A stretch of DNA of 64,000 nt from an uncultured Oscillibacter sp. (GTDB lineage: Bacteria > Bacillota > Clostridia > Oscillospirales > Oscillospiraceae): assembly GCF_900544955.1 (NCBI RefSeq), contig NZ_UQXD01000002.1, forward strand, positions 1 to 64,000. The letters are read 5' to 3'. The position numbers and the translations under genes are program-made. A model generated the notes under the pieces. It was given only the letters and a program-made list of their open reading frames with translations, was not told where the DNA came from and searched no databases. This document shows positions 35,133-44,391 of this stretch, one piece after another (positions within the stretch are counted from its first letter, which is position 1; every line of letters begins with the position of its first letter).

Positions 35133-35161
35133 GCATTTTTCTGACTTTTTTCCGATTTTTT

Positions 35162-35572
35162 TCATTTCTCCCCGGCAAGGGCCTCCAGCCGCCGCCGAAG
35201 ATCCGCCCAATACCGCCTCTGCTGACTCCGCAGGTACCACCCCACAAAGGGCCGCATCCAGACCCTTTTCGCCTGCACCTCCTCGGTGAAGGCCGCGGTG
35301 CAGCCCCCGGGGGCGTCGGCGAACCGCCCGGTCCAGCACCCCGCCATGTTCCCGTTTTCCATCTCAAAAGCCCACAGACCCGGCTCCTCCCGCCGCCGGA
35401 CCGCAAAGCGCGTGGCGGTGCCGTCCGCCGCGTACTCCACAAAGGTGTCCGGCCCCGTCACCTCCAGACCCTTCAGGTCGCTGCGCCACCGCCAGTCGGA
35501 CAGGTCCGTGACCGCCGCCCACACCCGCTCCCGGGGATAGGGGAAAAACCCCTCCATTTTCGCAGTTGCCAT
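35162..35572 (-). CDS. SRPBCC-family (START-like) protein
   Basis: A 136-residue protein with the polyketide-cyclase/START-like outline: the N-terminal KMEGFFPYPRERVWAAVTDLSDW, a central beta sheet with FEMENGNMAGCWTGRF, and a long C-terminal helix (RRYWADLRRRLEAL). Members bind a hydrophobic ligand in a deep pocket. It starts three bases after the addA stop, so it is translationally linked to addA but has no obvious role in DNA repair. Confidence 0.82.
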   Translation of the reverse strand: MATAKMEGFFPYPRERVWAAVTDLSDWRWRSDLKGLEVTGPDTFVEYAADGTATRFAVRRREEPGLWAFEMENGNMAGCWTGRFADAPGGCTAAFTEEVQAKRVWMRPFVGWYLRSQQRRYWADLRRRLEALAGEK

Positions 35573-35575
35573 GGC

Positions 35576-38500
35576 TCACACCTCCGCCGTTTCACCGGCA
35601 TGTAAAAAATACAGCACCCGCCGGACCACCGGCTTTTCCAGCACCTGGGACAGCGCCAGGCTGTACGCCTCCAGCTGGGGGCGGTAGTGCTCCGCCCGCC
35701 GGGCCACCTCCTCCGCCGTGTCTACCCGGTCCGACTTGAAATCCACCACCGTCAGCCCCTCCGCCGTCTCAAAGCAGCAGTCCACCACGCCCTGGAGGAG
35801 GATGGCGTCCTCCCCGGCGGCTTGGGGATCGTAGGCCCGGGCGTCCATCAGCAGCGCGAAGCGGTACTCCCGCAGAACGTTCCGTCCCCGCCGGATCTCC
35901 TCCGCCAGGGGCGAGTCCAAAAACCGCTCCAGGCAGGGGCGGTCCACCGCCCCCGCCTGCTGGGGCGTCAACAGCGCCCTCAGCCGCAGCCCCTCGATCT
36001 GGGCGGCCACGTCCCGCTCCCCAAAGTCCAGGTATTGCAGCACCAGGTGGGTAGCGGTGCCCCGCTCCGCCGGGGTCAGCCCCTGCCGCTCCCGGCGGAA
36101 TTTGGGCTGGGTCAGGGGGCGGAGATAGGGGGTGTGGGCGGCGTGCTCCGCGATCTCCTCGTCCAGGGTCCGGCCCTTGAGCTGGGTGGCCGTCACCTTG
36201 GCGGGCAGCAGCGTCTCCCGCCGGTAGGGGTAGGTAAAGGACAGCAGCGCCGGGTCGAAGGGCGCCTCCCGCCGGGCCGATTCCGCCCCCTCCCCGCGCC
36301 GGAGGGGCCGGGCGCGGTAGTCTTCCCCGAAATGGACAAACACCTGCCAGGGGCTCTCGTCCCCGGCGCACAGCAGCTCCACCGGGAGGTCCGCCAGCTC
36401 CCGCAGCGGCGCCGCCTCCGGCCTGCACAGCAGCGCCAGCAGCAGCCACTCCCCAAAGGTCCTGCCCGCCGCCACCGTCTCCGGCAGCACGGGGCAGGCG
36501 GCCACCGCCGCCAGCCGCTGGAGGCGGGTCTCCGCGTGGTACATGGCGTCCACCAGAATCAGCTTCTCCTTGGGCCGGGTCATGGCCACATAGAGGATGC
36601 GCTGCTCTTCCGCCAGATTCTCCCGCCGCAGCCGCTCCTCCACGGCCCGGCGGGCCAGGGTGGGGTACTTGATCTTCCGTTCCAAATCCACCCGCCGGGG
36701 GCCCAGGCCCATCTGGGGATGGACCAGCACCGGCGTGTCGAAGTCCTGGCGGGAGAAGGCGTGGTCCAGGTCCGCCAGGATGACGATGGGGAATTCCAGG
36801 CCCTTGGACTTATGGATGCTCATGAGGCGGACGCCGTTCACCGCCGCCGCGGCCCGGGTGGCGGGGGCCTGGTCCGCCTCCAGCAGCCGCCGCAGCTGGG
36901 TGACGAAGGCGAACAGCCCCCGGTAGCCGCTGCTCTCAAACTTCTCCGCGTGGCGGCTGAAGGCGATCAGGTTCTCCCGCCGCTCCGCCCCGCCGTCCAT
37001 AGCGCCGAAGACCCCCAGGACGTTCAGGGTGTTGTAGATGTGCCACACCAGCCGATGCACGCTCATGTCCCGGGCCGCCTGCCGCAGAGCCCCAAGCGTC
37101 TCCAGAAAGGCGGCGCAGTCCGCCCCGCCGTCGGCCGCCGCCCGGACCTGGGCCAGCCGGTCCGCCGAAAAGCCGAAGAGGGGCGAGCGGAGCACCGCAA
37201 TCAGCGGCACGTCCTGCCGGGGGTTGTCCACCAGCTCCAGCAGCGAGCGCATGACAGAGACCTCCATGGTGTGGAAGAAATCCCCGCTCTCCTCGAAGGA
37301 GCAGGGGATGTCCCGCTCCGCCAGGGCCCCGGCGAAGGCGGCGGTGCGGCTGCCGGGGGAGCGCATCAAAATCACGATGTCCTCCGGCCGGCAGGGCCGC
37401 AGGCACCCGTCCCCGTCGGTGACGGGATAGCCCTCGTCCAGCAGCCGCCGGATGCGCTCCGCCACAAACCGGGCCTCCGCCGTCAACCGCTTCACCGGCT
37501 GGTCGTTCTCCGCCGACTTCTGCCGGGCGGCGATCAGGTGGAACTCCGTGGCGCAGTCCCCGCGCTCCGGGTAGTACGCCGCGCCGAAGTGGAGGGCCTC
37601 GTCCTCCCCGTAGGCCATCTCCCCCATCTCCGGGGAGAGGATGTTGGAGAAGATGAAGTTGGCCGCGTCCAGAATCTCCCGGCGGGAGCGGAAATTCTTC
37701 GAGAGCAGAATCCTCCGCTCCTCCCCCGGCGCCGCCTCCTCCCAGTTTTTGAAGCGGCCGTATTTTTCCAGGAAGATGGTGGGGTCCGCCAGGCGGAAGC
37801 GGTAGATGCTCTGCTTTACGTCCCCCACGGTGAAGAGGTTGTTCCCCCCCTTGGACACCGCCCGGAAAATGGCGTTTTGCACCTCGTTGGTGTCCTGGTA
37901 CTCGTCCACCAGAATCTCCTGGTACCGGGCGGCCACCTGCTCCCCCAGCTCCGTGGGGGCGCCGTCCTCCGCCACCAGCAGCCGCAGCGCCAGATGCTCC
38001 TGGTCGGAGAAGTCCATGCTCCCCAGCCGCAGCTTCTCCACCCGGTAGGCCTCTCCGAAGTCCGCCGTCAGCGCCAGCAGGGCCTCCATGGCCGGGGCCA
38101 CCGCCCGCAAATCCTCCATGGCCTCCCCGCCGCTGACGTCCAGCAGGGCGTCCAGCCCCTTCTTCTCCGCCTTGCAGCTCTCCCACACCTGCTTGAGCGC
38201 GGAGAGCTCCGGGTCGTCCTTCCGCCCCCGGGGGGTGGACAGCCGTGGGAACACCACTCCGGCGCAATTCTGCCGGGCGTCCTCCCAGGTCCGGCTTCCC
38301 CCCAGGAGGGCGAAGCCCCGGGCCGCGGCCCGGAACTTCTCTCCGTAGCCGGCGGAGAGGGCCTCGTCCCCCGCCGTCCGCTCCGCCGCCCGCTCCAGCA
38401 GCGCCGCCCAGTGATCCGCCTTCCGGCGGATGACGCCAAGCAGCTCCCCGGCGTAGGGCGTGCCGTCAAAGTCCCCCTCCAGCGCCCCCCAGGACCGGCG

Positions 38501-39100
38501 GCTCTCCGAAAGCCATCGCTCCGGGTAGGCGTGGCTTTGCAGCTTGTCGTACAGCTCCAGCACCAGCTCCTCCAGGGCGCTGTCGTCCCGCCCGGCGCCC
38601 AGGGTGTCCGCCAGCAGCTCCCGCCCCGGGTCCAGGGCGTCGTAAAAGGCCTCCAGCGTCCGCCCCAGCACCCGCCGGCGCACCAGGCGGGCCTCGCTCT
38701 CGTCCAGCACCTTGAAGTCCGGGGTCAGGGCATAGCGGTCCCCCTCCCGGGCCAGCAGGTGGGTGTTCTCCCGCAGCAGCCCGGTGCAGAAGGCGTCCAC
38801 CGTCTTGATGTCCGCCTGATACACCCGCAGCAGCTGCCGCTTCAGGTGGGCGTCCCCCGGGGTCTCCCCCAGCCGCCGGGACAGCTCCCCGGCGATTTTG
38901 CTCCGCAGCTCCGCGGCGGCGGCCTTGGTGTAGGTGATGATGAGGAAGTCGTCCACGTTGCAGCGCTCCTCCGTCACGTAGCGGAACAGCCGCTCCACCA
39001 GCACCTTGGTCTTGCCGGAGCCGGCGGCGGCGGACACCAGCAGGCTTCCCCCCCGGTTCTCCACCACCGCCTGCTGCTGGGGGGTCAGTGTCAGTCCCAT
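35576..39100 (-). CDS. addA: ATP-dependent helicase/nuclease subunit A
   Basis: The 3'-5' helicase and one nuclease of the AddAB break-repair complex, which resects DNA ends for RecA. The 1174-residue chain has Walker A SAAAGSGKTKVL near the N-terminus (about 22-33), LVDEYQDTN as motif II (about 390), the late helicase motifs IHKSKGLEFPIVIL and YVAMTRPKEKLILVD, and a C-terminal RecB-type nuclease with VVDFKSDRV (about 1125). It begins one base after addB, the normal order. Confidence 0.96.
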   Translation of the reverse strand: MGLTLTPQQQAVVENRGGSLLVSAAAGSGKTKVLVERLFRYVTEERCNVDDFLIITYTKAAAAELRSKIAGELSRRLGETPGDAHLKRQLLRVYQADIKTVDAFCTGLLRENTHLLAREGDRYALTPDFKVLDESEARLVRRRVLGRTLEAFYDALDPGRELLADTLGAGRDDSALEELVLELYDKLQSHAYPERWLSESRRSWGALEGDFDGTPYAGELLGVIRRKADHWAALLERAAERTAGDEALSAGYGEKFRAAARGFALLGGSRTWEDARQNCAGVVFPRLSTPRGRKDDPELSALKQVWESCKAEKKGLDALLDVSGGEAMEDLRAVAPAMEALLALTADFGEAYRVEKLRLGSMDFSDQEHLALRLLVAEDGAPTELGEQVAARYQEILVDEYQDTNEVQNAIFRAVSKGGNNLFTVGDVKQSIYRFRLADPTIFLEKYGRFKNWEEAAPGEERRILLSKNFRSRREILDAANFIFSNILSPEMGEMAYGEDEALHFGAAYYPERGDCATEFHLIAARQKSAENDQPVKRLTAEARFVAERIRRLLDEGYPVTDGDGCLRPCRPEDIVILMRSPGSRTAAFAGALAERDIPCSFEESGDFFHTMEVSVMRSLLELVDNPRQDVPLIAVLRSPLFGFSADRLAQVRAAADGGADCAAFLETLGALRQAARDMSVHRLVWHIYNTLNVLGVFGAMDGGAERRENLIAFSRHAEKFESSGYRGLFAFVTQLRRLLEADQAPATRAAAAVNGVRLMSIHKSKGLEFPIVILADLDHAFSRQDFDTPVLVHPQMGLGPRRVDLERKIKYPTLARRAVEERLRRENLAEEQRILYVAMTRPKEKLILVDAMYHAETRLQRLAAVAACPVLPETVAAGRTFGEWLLLALLCRPEAAPLRELADLPVELLCAGDESPWQVFVHFGEDYRARPLRRGEGAESARREAPFDPALLSFTYPYRRETLLPAKVTATQLKGRTLDEEIAEHAAHTPYLRPLTQPKFRRERQGLTPAERGTATHLVLQYLDFGERDVAAQIEGLRLRALLTPQQAGAVDRPCLERFLDSPLAEEIRRGRNVLREYRFALLMDARAYDPQAAGEDAILLQGVVDCCFETAEGLTVVDFKSDRVDTAEEVARRAEHYRPQLEAYSLALSQVLEKPVVRRVLYFLHAGETAEV

Positions 39101-39101
39101 A

Positions 39102-42100
39102 TCAGTCGTCCTCCCTTTCCAGCATGCTCCAGAACTCCTCCGCCTTCACCGGCAGAATGTAGTGCAGATGGTCCCCGTCCCGGCCGTCCTGGAAGTGGCA
39201 GGCCCCGGCCCAGGCGCAGTATTGGCAAAAGCTGTCCTCCTCGCTGTGGCAGCAGGGGTCCGCGTCGATGTTGCCCTGGCGGACCTCCCGGGAGATCTGG
39301 TGGAGCAGCTTCTCCACGTAGGCCCCCAGCTTTCCCAGCTGGGCCGCCGAGGCGATGCTGCCGGAGAGGTTTCCGTCCCGGCTCACCCGGACGGGGAGAT
39401 ACCGGGGCTGGCGCAGGGCCTCGTGCTCCATGGCCTCCAGCACCGCCGGCTCCGCCAGCAGCAGCCCGCTGCGCCGGAGCTGCTTTTCCCGCTCGCTCTG
39501 CAATTTCTCCGGCGGGATGTTCCGCTCCGCCGATAAAATCTCATCCCGGGCCGGGAGGTACAGCACCCCCGCCGGCTCGATGTCCCGTCCGAAGTAGGAC
39601 TTGCCCTCCCGCTGCAGCGCAAAGAGGTACAGCAGCATCTGGATGTCCAGTCCCAGCTTCACCGCCGAGAGGTCGAAGGCCTTCCGGCCGGACTTGTAGT
39701 CCACCACCCGCAGATACAGCTTTCCCTCCCGCACCCAGCCGTCCACCCGGTCCACCTTGCCGCCGATCCGCAGCTCCCCGTCCGGCTCCGAGATCACCAC
39801 CGCCGGCAGCGCCCCCCCGTCCCCGAAGGACAGCTCGAAGGCCAATGGAACGAAATCGGAGCTCTTCAGCTCCTCCGCCACCTGCTCCACCACGGCGTAG
39901 GCGGTGTTTCGCAGCCGGGCAAAGAGGTAGCGGAACCGGGCATTCCGCCCCTGGAAGTTGTGGAGCTCCTGCTCCACATACCGCTCCATATACCTGCGCA
40001 CCAGGGCCCGCAGGTCCTCCCGCTCCACCGCCGCAAAGCCCCCCTGTTCCAGCACGTCCCGGGTGACGTTTTCCAAGAGGAAGTGGAGGAAGGTGCCGAT
40101 CTGGGGCGCGTCGAAGGCGGCGGCCTCCCGGGGCCTGGCCCGGAGGCCGTACTCCATGAAATAGGAGAAGTGGCAGCTGCGCAGCCGCTCCAGCCGGGAG
40201 GCGGACAGGGTGATCCGCTCCCCGTACAGCGCCCGCACCGCCGCCGGCGACAGCGCGCCCCGCCGCAAGTGCCAGGCCCGCTCCATGGCGCAGAGGCGGG
40301 CGGAGAACCGCTCCTCCCCTTGGAAATAGCGCCACAGTGCCCCCTCCGGGTCCTGCCCGGCGGCCTCCAGGGCGGGGAGCTCCGCCGTCAGGCGGTAGGT
40401 CTTCTCTTGCCCCTCCCGCTCCGTCCGCAGCGCCGGAAACAGCGTCCGCAGCCGGTCCACCACAAAGGCGGGCCGCAGCTCCCCGCCGGAGACGTCCGTC
40501 ACTGGGTAGCTGACCGTCAGCCCCCGGGTGGGCTGGGCCAGGGCGGCATAGAGGCTCTGCAGCTCGATGCCCATCCGGTCCATCCCGGTGGGGGCCAGCT
40601 CGATCCCCCGCCAGCGCAGTTCCTGCCGGTCGTCGTCGTTCAAAATGCCGCCGCTCTGGCCCGGGTCCGGCAGCACGTGGTCGTTGACCCCCAGCAGGAA
40701 GAGGTACTTGGCCGTGTGGCGGTCGTTCCGGGTGATCTCGCTGACGCTGACCTGGTCCAGCGACACGGGGATGGTGCCCACGCTGTACTGGGTCAGCACC
40801 TGGCGCAGCAGCCGGGTGAACTCGTCCAGGCCCATGGGCTCCCCGCCCAGAATCTCCACAAACTGGTCCAGCACGCCGCAGAGAATCTCCCACAGCTGGG
40901 CGGTCTCCTCCGCGTCCTGGAGCCGCTGCGCCGCCGCCTGGGCCCGCATCTGCTCCTCCAGGGCGTCCTGGAGGGACAGCGCCTCCAGAAAGCCGTACAG
41001 CGCGTCCACCTTCTCCCCCGCCGTCTCCCCGGCCCGCAGCCCGTTCACCAGGTCCAGCAGCGGTCCCCGCACCCGGCGGCGCAGGGCGTTGACCCGGTCC
41101 AGCCGGGCCTGCCGCTCCTCCGTCCAGGGGGCGCCGTAGCCGTCCGGGTTCTCCGTCCAGTCCACGTCCCGCAGCCACATGGCCCCGTGGACCTCCCACT
41201 TGAGCACATAGTTTTCCAGCAGGTCGCACTCCTCCGCCGTCAGCCCCGCCAGGCCGGTTTTCAGCCAGCGGAACATGTCGTCGTACTCGTACCCGCCGCC
41301 GATGGCGGAGAGGACGCCGGTCAGCAGGCTCAGCACCGGCTTTTCCAGAATGTCGCTGCGGCGGCTGAGGTAGGCGGGAATGCCGTACCGCTCGAACACC
41401 GTCTCGATGACGCCCTCGTACTCCCCCATGTTCCGGGCGGCCACGGTGATGTCCCGGCAGCGGCAGGCGCCCGACGCCAGCAGCCGCCGGATGTCCGCCG
41501 CCGTCTGCTCCACCTCGGAGAACACGGTGTCCGCCTCCCGGACCCGGATGCCCTCCGGCGCCCCCTCGCAGGGGACGTTGGCGCCGAAGAAATACCGCTC
41601 CAAATGGCCCAGGGCAGAGGGGTCCTCCCGGCGGAGGGTCAGCTCCTCCACCGCCACCCCCGCCTCCGCCGCCAGGCGGCGGAGCTGGCCCAGCGTCTTG
41701 AGGGTGGACTCGAAGATCTCCTCCCGGCTGTCCGGCTCCCCCAGCAGCGTCACGGTGACGGACCGGGCCTGGCGCAGCAAAATGCCCAGGGCCCGCCGTT
41801 CCTGGGCGTTGAAATAGGTGAAGCCGTCGAGGAAGACGTCCTTGCCCAGGGCGTAGCGGGAATCCTCCAGGCTGTCGCACAGCCGGGTCATCCGGTCCCG
41901 GGCGTCCAGCCCCGGCCGCTTCAGCCGGGCTTCATAGGCGCCGTAGAGCAGGCTCAAATCCCGGAGCTTGTCGCGGGTGGCGCCGGAGATGTCCGCGGCC
42001 TTCTCATAGAGGATCTCCGGCGTCACCTCGTAGCACCGCAGCTCGTCGAACAAATCCAGCAGCTGCTGCAAAAACGCGGACTTCTGGGAGGGGCGGCGGT

Positions 42101-42413
42101 ACACCGTCAGCTCCGGCGCCACCTCCAGCAGCGCCTTTTGCAGCGTCAGCAGCTTGCCGCCGGCGTCCAGGGCCACCTGGGCGATGCCGCCGGTGAGGGT
42201 CAGCACCCGGTCCCCCAGGCGGCGGAAGCTCAGCACCTCCCCGTGGCGGCTGGCGGTGGGGCCGCAGGCCCGGCACAGGTCCACCTCCGCCTGGTGGCTG
42301 GCATGCTCGGGCACCAGCAGAATCTGCTCGCCCCCGTCCCCCAGCTCCGCGATGCGGCGCAGGACCCAATCCGATTTTCCCGTCTTGGCCCGGCCCATCA
42401 AAATCGTCAGCAT
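39102..42413 (-). CDS. addB: ATP-dependent helicase/nuclease subunit B
   Basis: The second subunit of AddAB, 1103 residues. It starts with GRAKTGKSDWVLRRI (P-loop-like) and ends with a nuclease domain containing RVVDYKSGRK. The four Cys for a 4Fe-4S cluster are visible: one in LERLRSCHFSYFMEYG and three in DSFCQYCAWAGACHFQ (C-x2-C-x5-C). The cluster holds the nuclease domain together. I chose the ATG at 42413 because GAGGAG lies just upstream; the frame runs 50 codons further without family sequence. Confidence 0.94.
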   Translation of the reverse strand: MLTILMGRAKTGKSDWVLRRIAELGDGGEQILLVPEHASHQAEVDLCRACGPTASRHGEVLSFRRLGDRVLTLTGGIAQVALDAGGKLLTLQKALLEVAPELTVYRRPSQKSAFLQQLLDLFDELRCYEVTPEILYEKAADISGATRDKLRDLSLLYGAYEARLKRPGLDARDRMTRLCDSLEDSRYALGKDVFLDGFTYFNAQERRALGILLRQARSVTVTLLGEPDSREEIFESTLKTLGQLRRLAAEAGVAVEELTLRREDPSALGHLERYFFGANVPCEGAPEGIRVREADTVFSEVEQTAADIRRLLASGACRCRDITVAARNMGEYEGVIETVFERYGIPAYLSRRSDILEKPVLSLLTGVLSAIGGGYEYDDMFRWLKTGLAGLTAEECDLLENYVLKWEVHGAMWLRDVDWTENPDGYGAPWTEERQARLDRVNALRRRVRGPLLDLVNGLRAGETAGEKVDALYGFLEALSLQDALEEQMRAQAAAQRLQDAEETAQLWEILCGVLDQFVEILGGEPMGLDEFTRLLRQVLTQYSVGTIPVSLDQVSVSEITRNDRHTAKYLFLLGVNDHVLPDPGQSGGILNDDDRQELRWRGIELAPTGMDRMGIELQSLYAALAQPTRGLTVSYPVTDVSGGELRPAFVVDRLRTLFPALRTEREGQEKTYRLTAELPALEAAGQDPEGALWRYFQGEERFSARLCAMERAWHLRRGALSPAAVRALYGERITLSASRLERLRSCHFSYFMEYGLRARPREAAAFDAPQIGTFLHFLLENVTRDVLEQGGFAAVEREDLRALVRRYMERYVEQELHNFQGRNARFRYLFARLRNTAYAVVEQVAEELKSSDFVPLAFELSFGDGGALPAVVISEPDGELRIGGKVDRVDGWVREGKLYLRVVDYKSGRKAFDLSAVKLGLDIQMLLYLFALQREGKSYFGRDIEPAGVLYLPARDEILSAERNIPPEKLQSEREKQLRRSGLLLAEPAVLEAMEHEALRQPRYLPVRVSRDGNLSGSIASAAQLGKLGAYVEKLLHQISREVRQGNIDADPCCHSEEDSFCQYCAWAGACHFQDGRDGDHLHYILPVKAEEFWSMLEREDD

Positions 42414-42494
42414 ACCGGCAGCTCCTCCCCTGGTTTTCTCCCGCCCATCATACCACATTCCCCCGCCCCGCGCACCCACTTTTTCCGCCCTGCC

Positions 42495-42523
42495 TTGCCA
42501 AGACCCCCCAAATATGGTATAAG
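42495..42523 (+). promoter_or_regulatory. Promoter of the GNAT gene at 42556
   Basis: TTGCCA and TATAAG are 17 bases apart. The same intergenic region carries an extended -10 (TGGTATGAT) for addB on the other strand. Confidence 0.55.
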
Positions 42524-42555
42524 GGAGGAAATTCCCACCCCCATGGAGGTGCCGT

Positions 42556-43023
42556 ATGGACATCTGCTATCGAAGGGCGGCGCCGGAGGATCTGGAGCTG
42601 CTGACGGAAATCCGGGTGAAGGTCCTCCGGGCCGCCAACGGCCTGGACGACGGCGCGGACCTGTCCGCCGTGGCGGGGGCGTGCCGCCGCTACTACCGCC
42701 GCGCCCTGGCGGACGGAAGCCACATCGCCTACCTGGTCTTTTCCGGCGAAGACGTGGTGGGGGCCGGCGGGGTCAGCTTTTACTCCGTCCTGCCCACCTG
42801 CTGCAACCCCACCGGCGAAAAGGCCTACATCATGAACATGTACACCGATCCCGCCTGCCGCAGGCGGGGCATCGCCTCCCGGACGCTGCACCTGCTGGTC
42901 ACCGCCGCCCGGGAGCGGGGGATCTCCCAAATCTCCCTGGAGGCCACCGACATGGGCCGTCCGCTGTACGAGGCCTACGGCTTCCGCCCCATGCCCTGCG
43001 AGATGGAGCTGCCGGCTCCCTGA
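42556..43023 (+). CDS. GNAT-family N-acetyltransferase
   Basis: A 155-residue acetyltransferase. MNMYTDPACRRRGIASRTLH is the acetyl-CoA-binding strand and loop (RRGIA), and the C-terminal ISLEATDMGRPLYEAYGFRPM matches the end of the fold. The N-terminal part has RRAAPEDLELLTEIRVKVL, common to many small acetyltransferases. GGAGGT lies just upstream of the ATG. It is a single-gene unit ending at the hairpin at 43044; substrate is unknown. Confidence 0.88.
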   Translation: MDICYRRAAPEDLELLTEIRVKVLRAANGLDDGADLSAVAGACRRYYRRALADGSHIAYLVFSGEDVVGAGGVSFYSVLPTCCNPTGEKAYIMNMYTDPACRRRGIASRTLHLLVTAARERGISQISLEATDMGRPLYEAYGFRPMPCEMELPAP

Positions 43024-43043
43024 ATCTCCGTCCCTCAAGAACC

Positions 43044-43078
43044 GCAGACGGGCACCCCCGCACGAGGGTGCCCGTCTG
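43044..43078. terminator. Terminator between convergent acetyltransferase genes
   Basis: CAGACGGGCACCC pairs with GGGTGCCCGTCTG around an 8-base loop. There is no clear U-run. Confidence 0.65.
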
Positions 43079-43088
43079 TGGGAGATGG

Positions 43089-43832
43089 TCATGTCCGCAG
43101 GATACGCTCCAAACCGGCGGCATCCAATTGGTTCACGGTCTGGAACACCCCCTGGTAGCATACGGCCCAGTTGTTGAACACACAGGGCAGCGCCTTCGCC
43201 TTTTGCAGCGTATCCACCTGCAAAAACGACGCCGGAACACCCTTTGCTTGGCAATACTCCCGGAGGGTCTCCACGCGCTGCAAGACAAAGGGGCACTGCA
43301 TGTCGTAATAGACCGTCAGCTCCCGGCGCTCCACCCGCTGCGCCTTTGCCTCCGGCGTAAACCGGGGCACCGTCCCGTCGAAGGAGCGCGCCAGCAGCTC
43401 ATATCCGTCGGCGGTGGCGTCCACCGCCTCAAAGCCGAACTTCTTTGCAAATGCCTGGTCGGACAGCCACGCCTTCTGCTTCTTCGCCCCCAGCATGCAC
43501 ACGCCGGACCGGCCCTGCCGCCGGGCGTCCTCCAGGCAGAACATCAGCAGCGCCCGACCGTACCCGTGGCCCTTGTACGCGCTGTCCACCCACAGGCAGT
43601 AGAGGTACAGATACTTGTCGCCCGTAACGGGCACCCAGGCGGTCTCCAGCGGCGCGTATTCCACAAAAACCGGCGCCTTCACCGGGAGCTTCCGAAAGAC
43701 ATGCCCCTCCCGCAGCCGCTCCGCCAGCCACTGCCGCTTGGCCTCCACCCCCGGGTGGGGCTTTTTGCTGCGGATGATGCAGCCCAGATGCTCCCCGGCA
43801 AGGTTTTCCGGCGTCAGCTCTACAAATTCCAT
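43089..43832 (-). CDS. GNAT acetyltransferase fused to a YoaP-like domain
   Basis: A 247-residue protein. Residues 1-150 are GNAT, with LYCLWVDSAYKGHGYGRALL (acetyl-CoA loop KGHGYG) and KKFGFEAVDATADGYELL. Residues about 170-247 match the YoaP-like C-terminal domain found on some acetyltransferases, with the conserved VYYDMQCPFVLQRVETLREY; it resembles a thioredoxin fold but has one Cys (MQCPF) instead of CxxC. GGGAGAGGGG precedes the ATG. It follows the small membrane gene at 43873 in the same direction. Confidence 0.85.
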   Translation of the reverse strand: MEFVELTPENLAGEHLGCIIRSKKPHPGVEAKRQWLAERLREGHVFRKLPVKAPVFVEYAPLETAWVPVTGDKYLYLYCLWVDSAYKGHGYGRALLMFCLEDARRQGRSGVCMLGAKKQKAWLSDQAFAKKFGFEAVDATADGYELLARSFDGTVPRFTPEAKAQRVERRELTVYYDMQCPFVLQRVETLREYCQAKGVPASFLQVDTLQKAKALPCVFNNWAVCYQGVFQTVNQLDAAGLERILRT

Positions 43833-43872
43833 ACGAAGTTCCCCTCTCCCCGTCTGCGGTCCCGGCGCCGCT

Positions 43873-44061
43873 TCAATCGCCGTCTCTCCCCTTTTTGACG
43901 GCCGCCCCGATGCCGAGCCCCGCCGCCATGCCGATCACAAGGCCAAAACACATGGATACGCCGACCATTCCCCGGGAAATGCCCACGGCGCAGCCTGCGG
44001 CAAGGCCCAGCAGCATCCCCGCCGCCATCCACAGGGCGGTCCAGTCATTGCCTCTCTTCAT
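43873..44061 (-). CDS. Small Gly-rich two-segment membrane protein
   Basis: A 62-residue protein with two membrane segments (about 11-28 and 34-56) rich in Gly, Ala and Met with zipper-like spacing, such as GMLLGLAAGCAVG and GLVIGMAAGLGIGAAV. A ribosome site GGGGAGGA lies 8 bases before the ATG. The family is not recognised; Gly-zipper pairs often oligomerise in membranes. It is the first gene of a two-gene unit with the GNAT-YoaP gene. Confidence 0.6.
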   Translation of the reverse strand: MKRGNDWTALWMAAGMLLGLAAGCAVGISRGMVGVSMCFGLVIGMAAGLGIGAAVKKGRDGD

Positions 44062-44140
44062 GTTTTATTCCTCCCCAAACCGCCGTTTTCGGGAGCACGC
44101 GTACTTCGCCCGGGCGAAGGCGCGCTCCCGCCTGTCCTTC

Positions 44141-44169
44141 ATTCTACCACTTCCGCCCCCGGAAGACAA
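44141..44169 (-). promoter_or_regulatory. Promoter of the small membrane/GNAT-YoaP unit
   Basis: On the minus strand TTGTCT and TAGAAT are 17 bases apart. The leader holds the palindrome TTCGCCCGGGCGAA. Confidence 0.55.
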
Positions 44170-44289
44170 TGCACAAAGCGGCTGCGGGGGAGGGGGTCTC
44201 TTGATCCCCTTCCCCGCCGGGGCCGGTGCGGCGTCCCCGTTGCGGATCGGTGCTGCCGGTAAAACCTCCGTCAGTTTTTGTTGACAGCA

Positions 44290-44318
44290 TTGAGAAGAAC
44301 CGTTTCGTCTGATAGAAT
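44290..44318 (+). promoter_or_regulatory. Promoter of the DUF3788 gene
   Basis: TTGAGA and TAGAAT are 17 bases apart in an AT-rich pocket. A separate TTGACA at 44281 has no partner at proper spacing. Confidence 0.5.
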
Positions 44319-44391
44319 ATAAAAAGATGGCTGGCCGTATGAGGCGGAGACGTCGTACTCAACAAATTGGGGGCTGTCAGGAGGGATCACG

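Noticed and set aside
35687..40066. A 1459-codon frame opposite addA and addB
   Set aside because: It is antisense to two clear genes, is Pro/Arg/His/Gln-rich in the manner of GC-rich shadow frames, and has no family motif or ribosome site.
39960..43898. A 1312-codon frame opposite addB and through later genes
   Set aside because: It crosses several real genes and promoters and has shadow-type composition.
44281..44318. TTGACA at 44281 paired with TAGAAT at 44313
   Set aside because: The spacing is 26 bases, too long for a sigma-A promoter; TTGAGA at 44290 gives 17 bases and is preferred.
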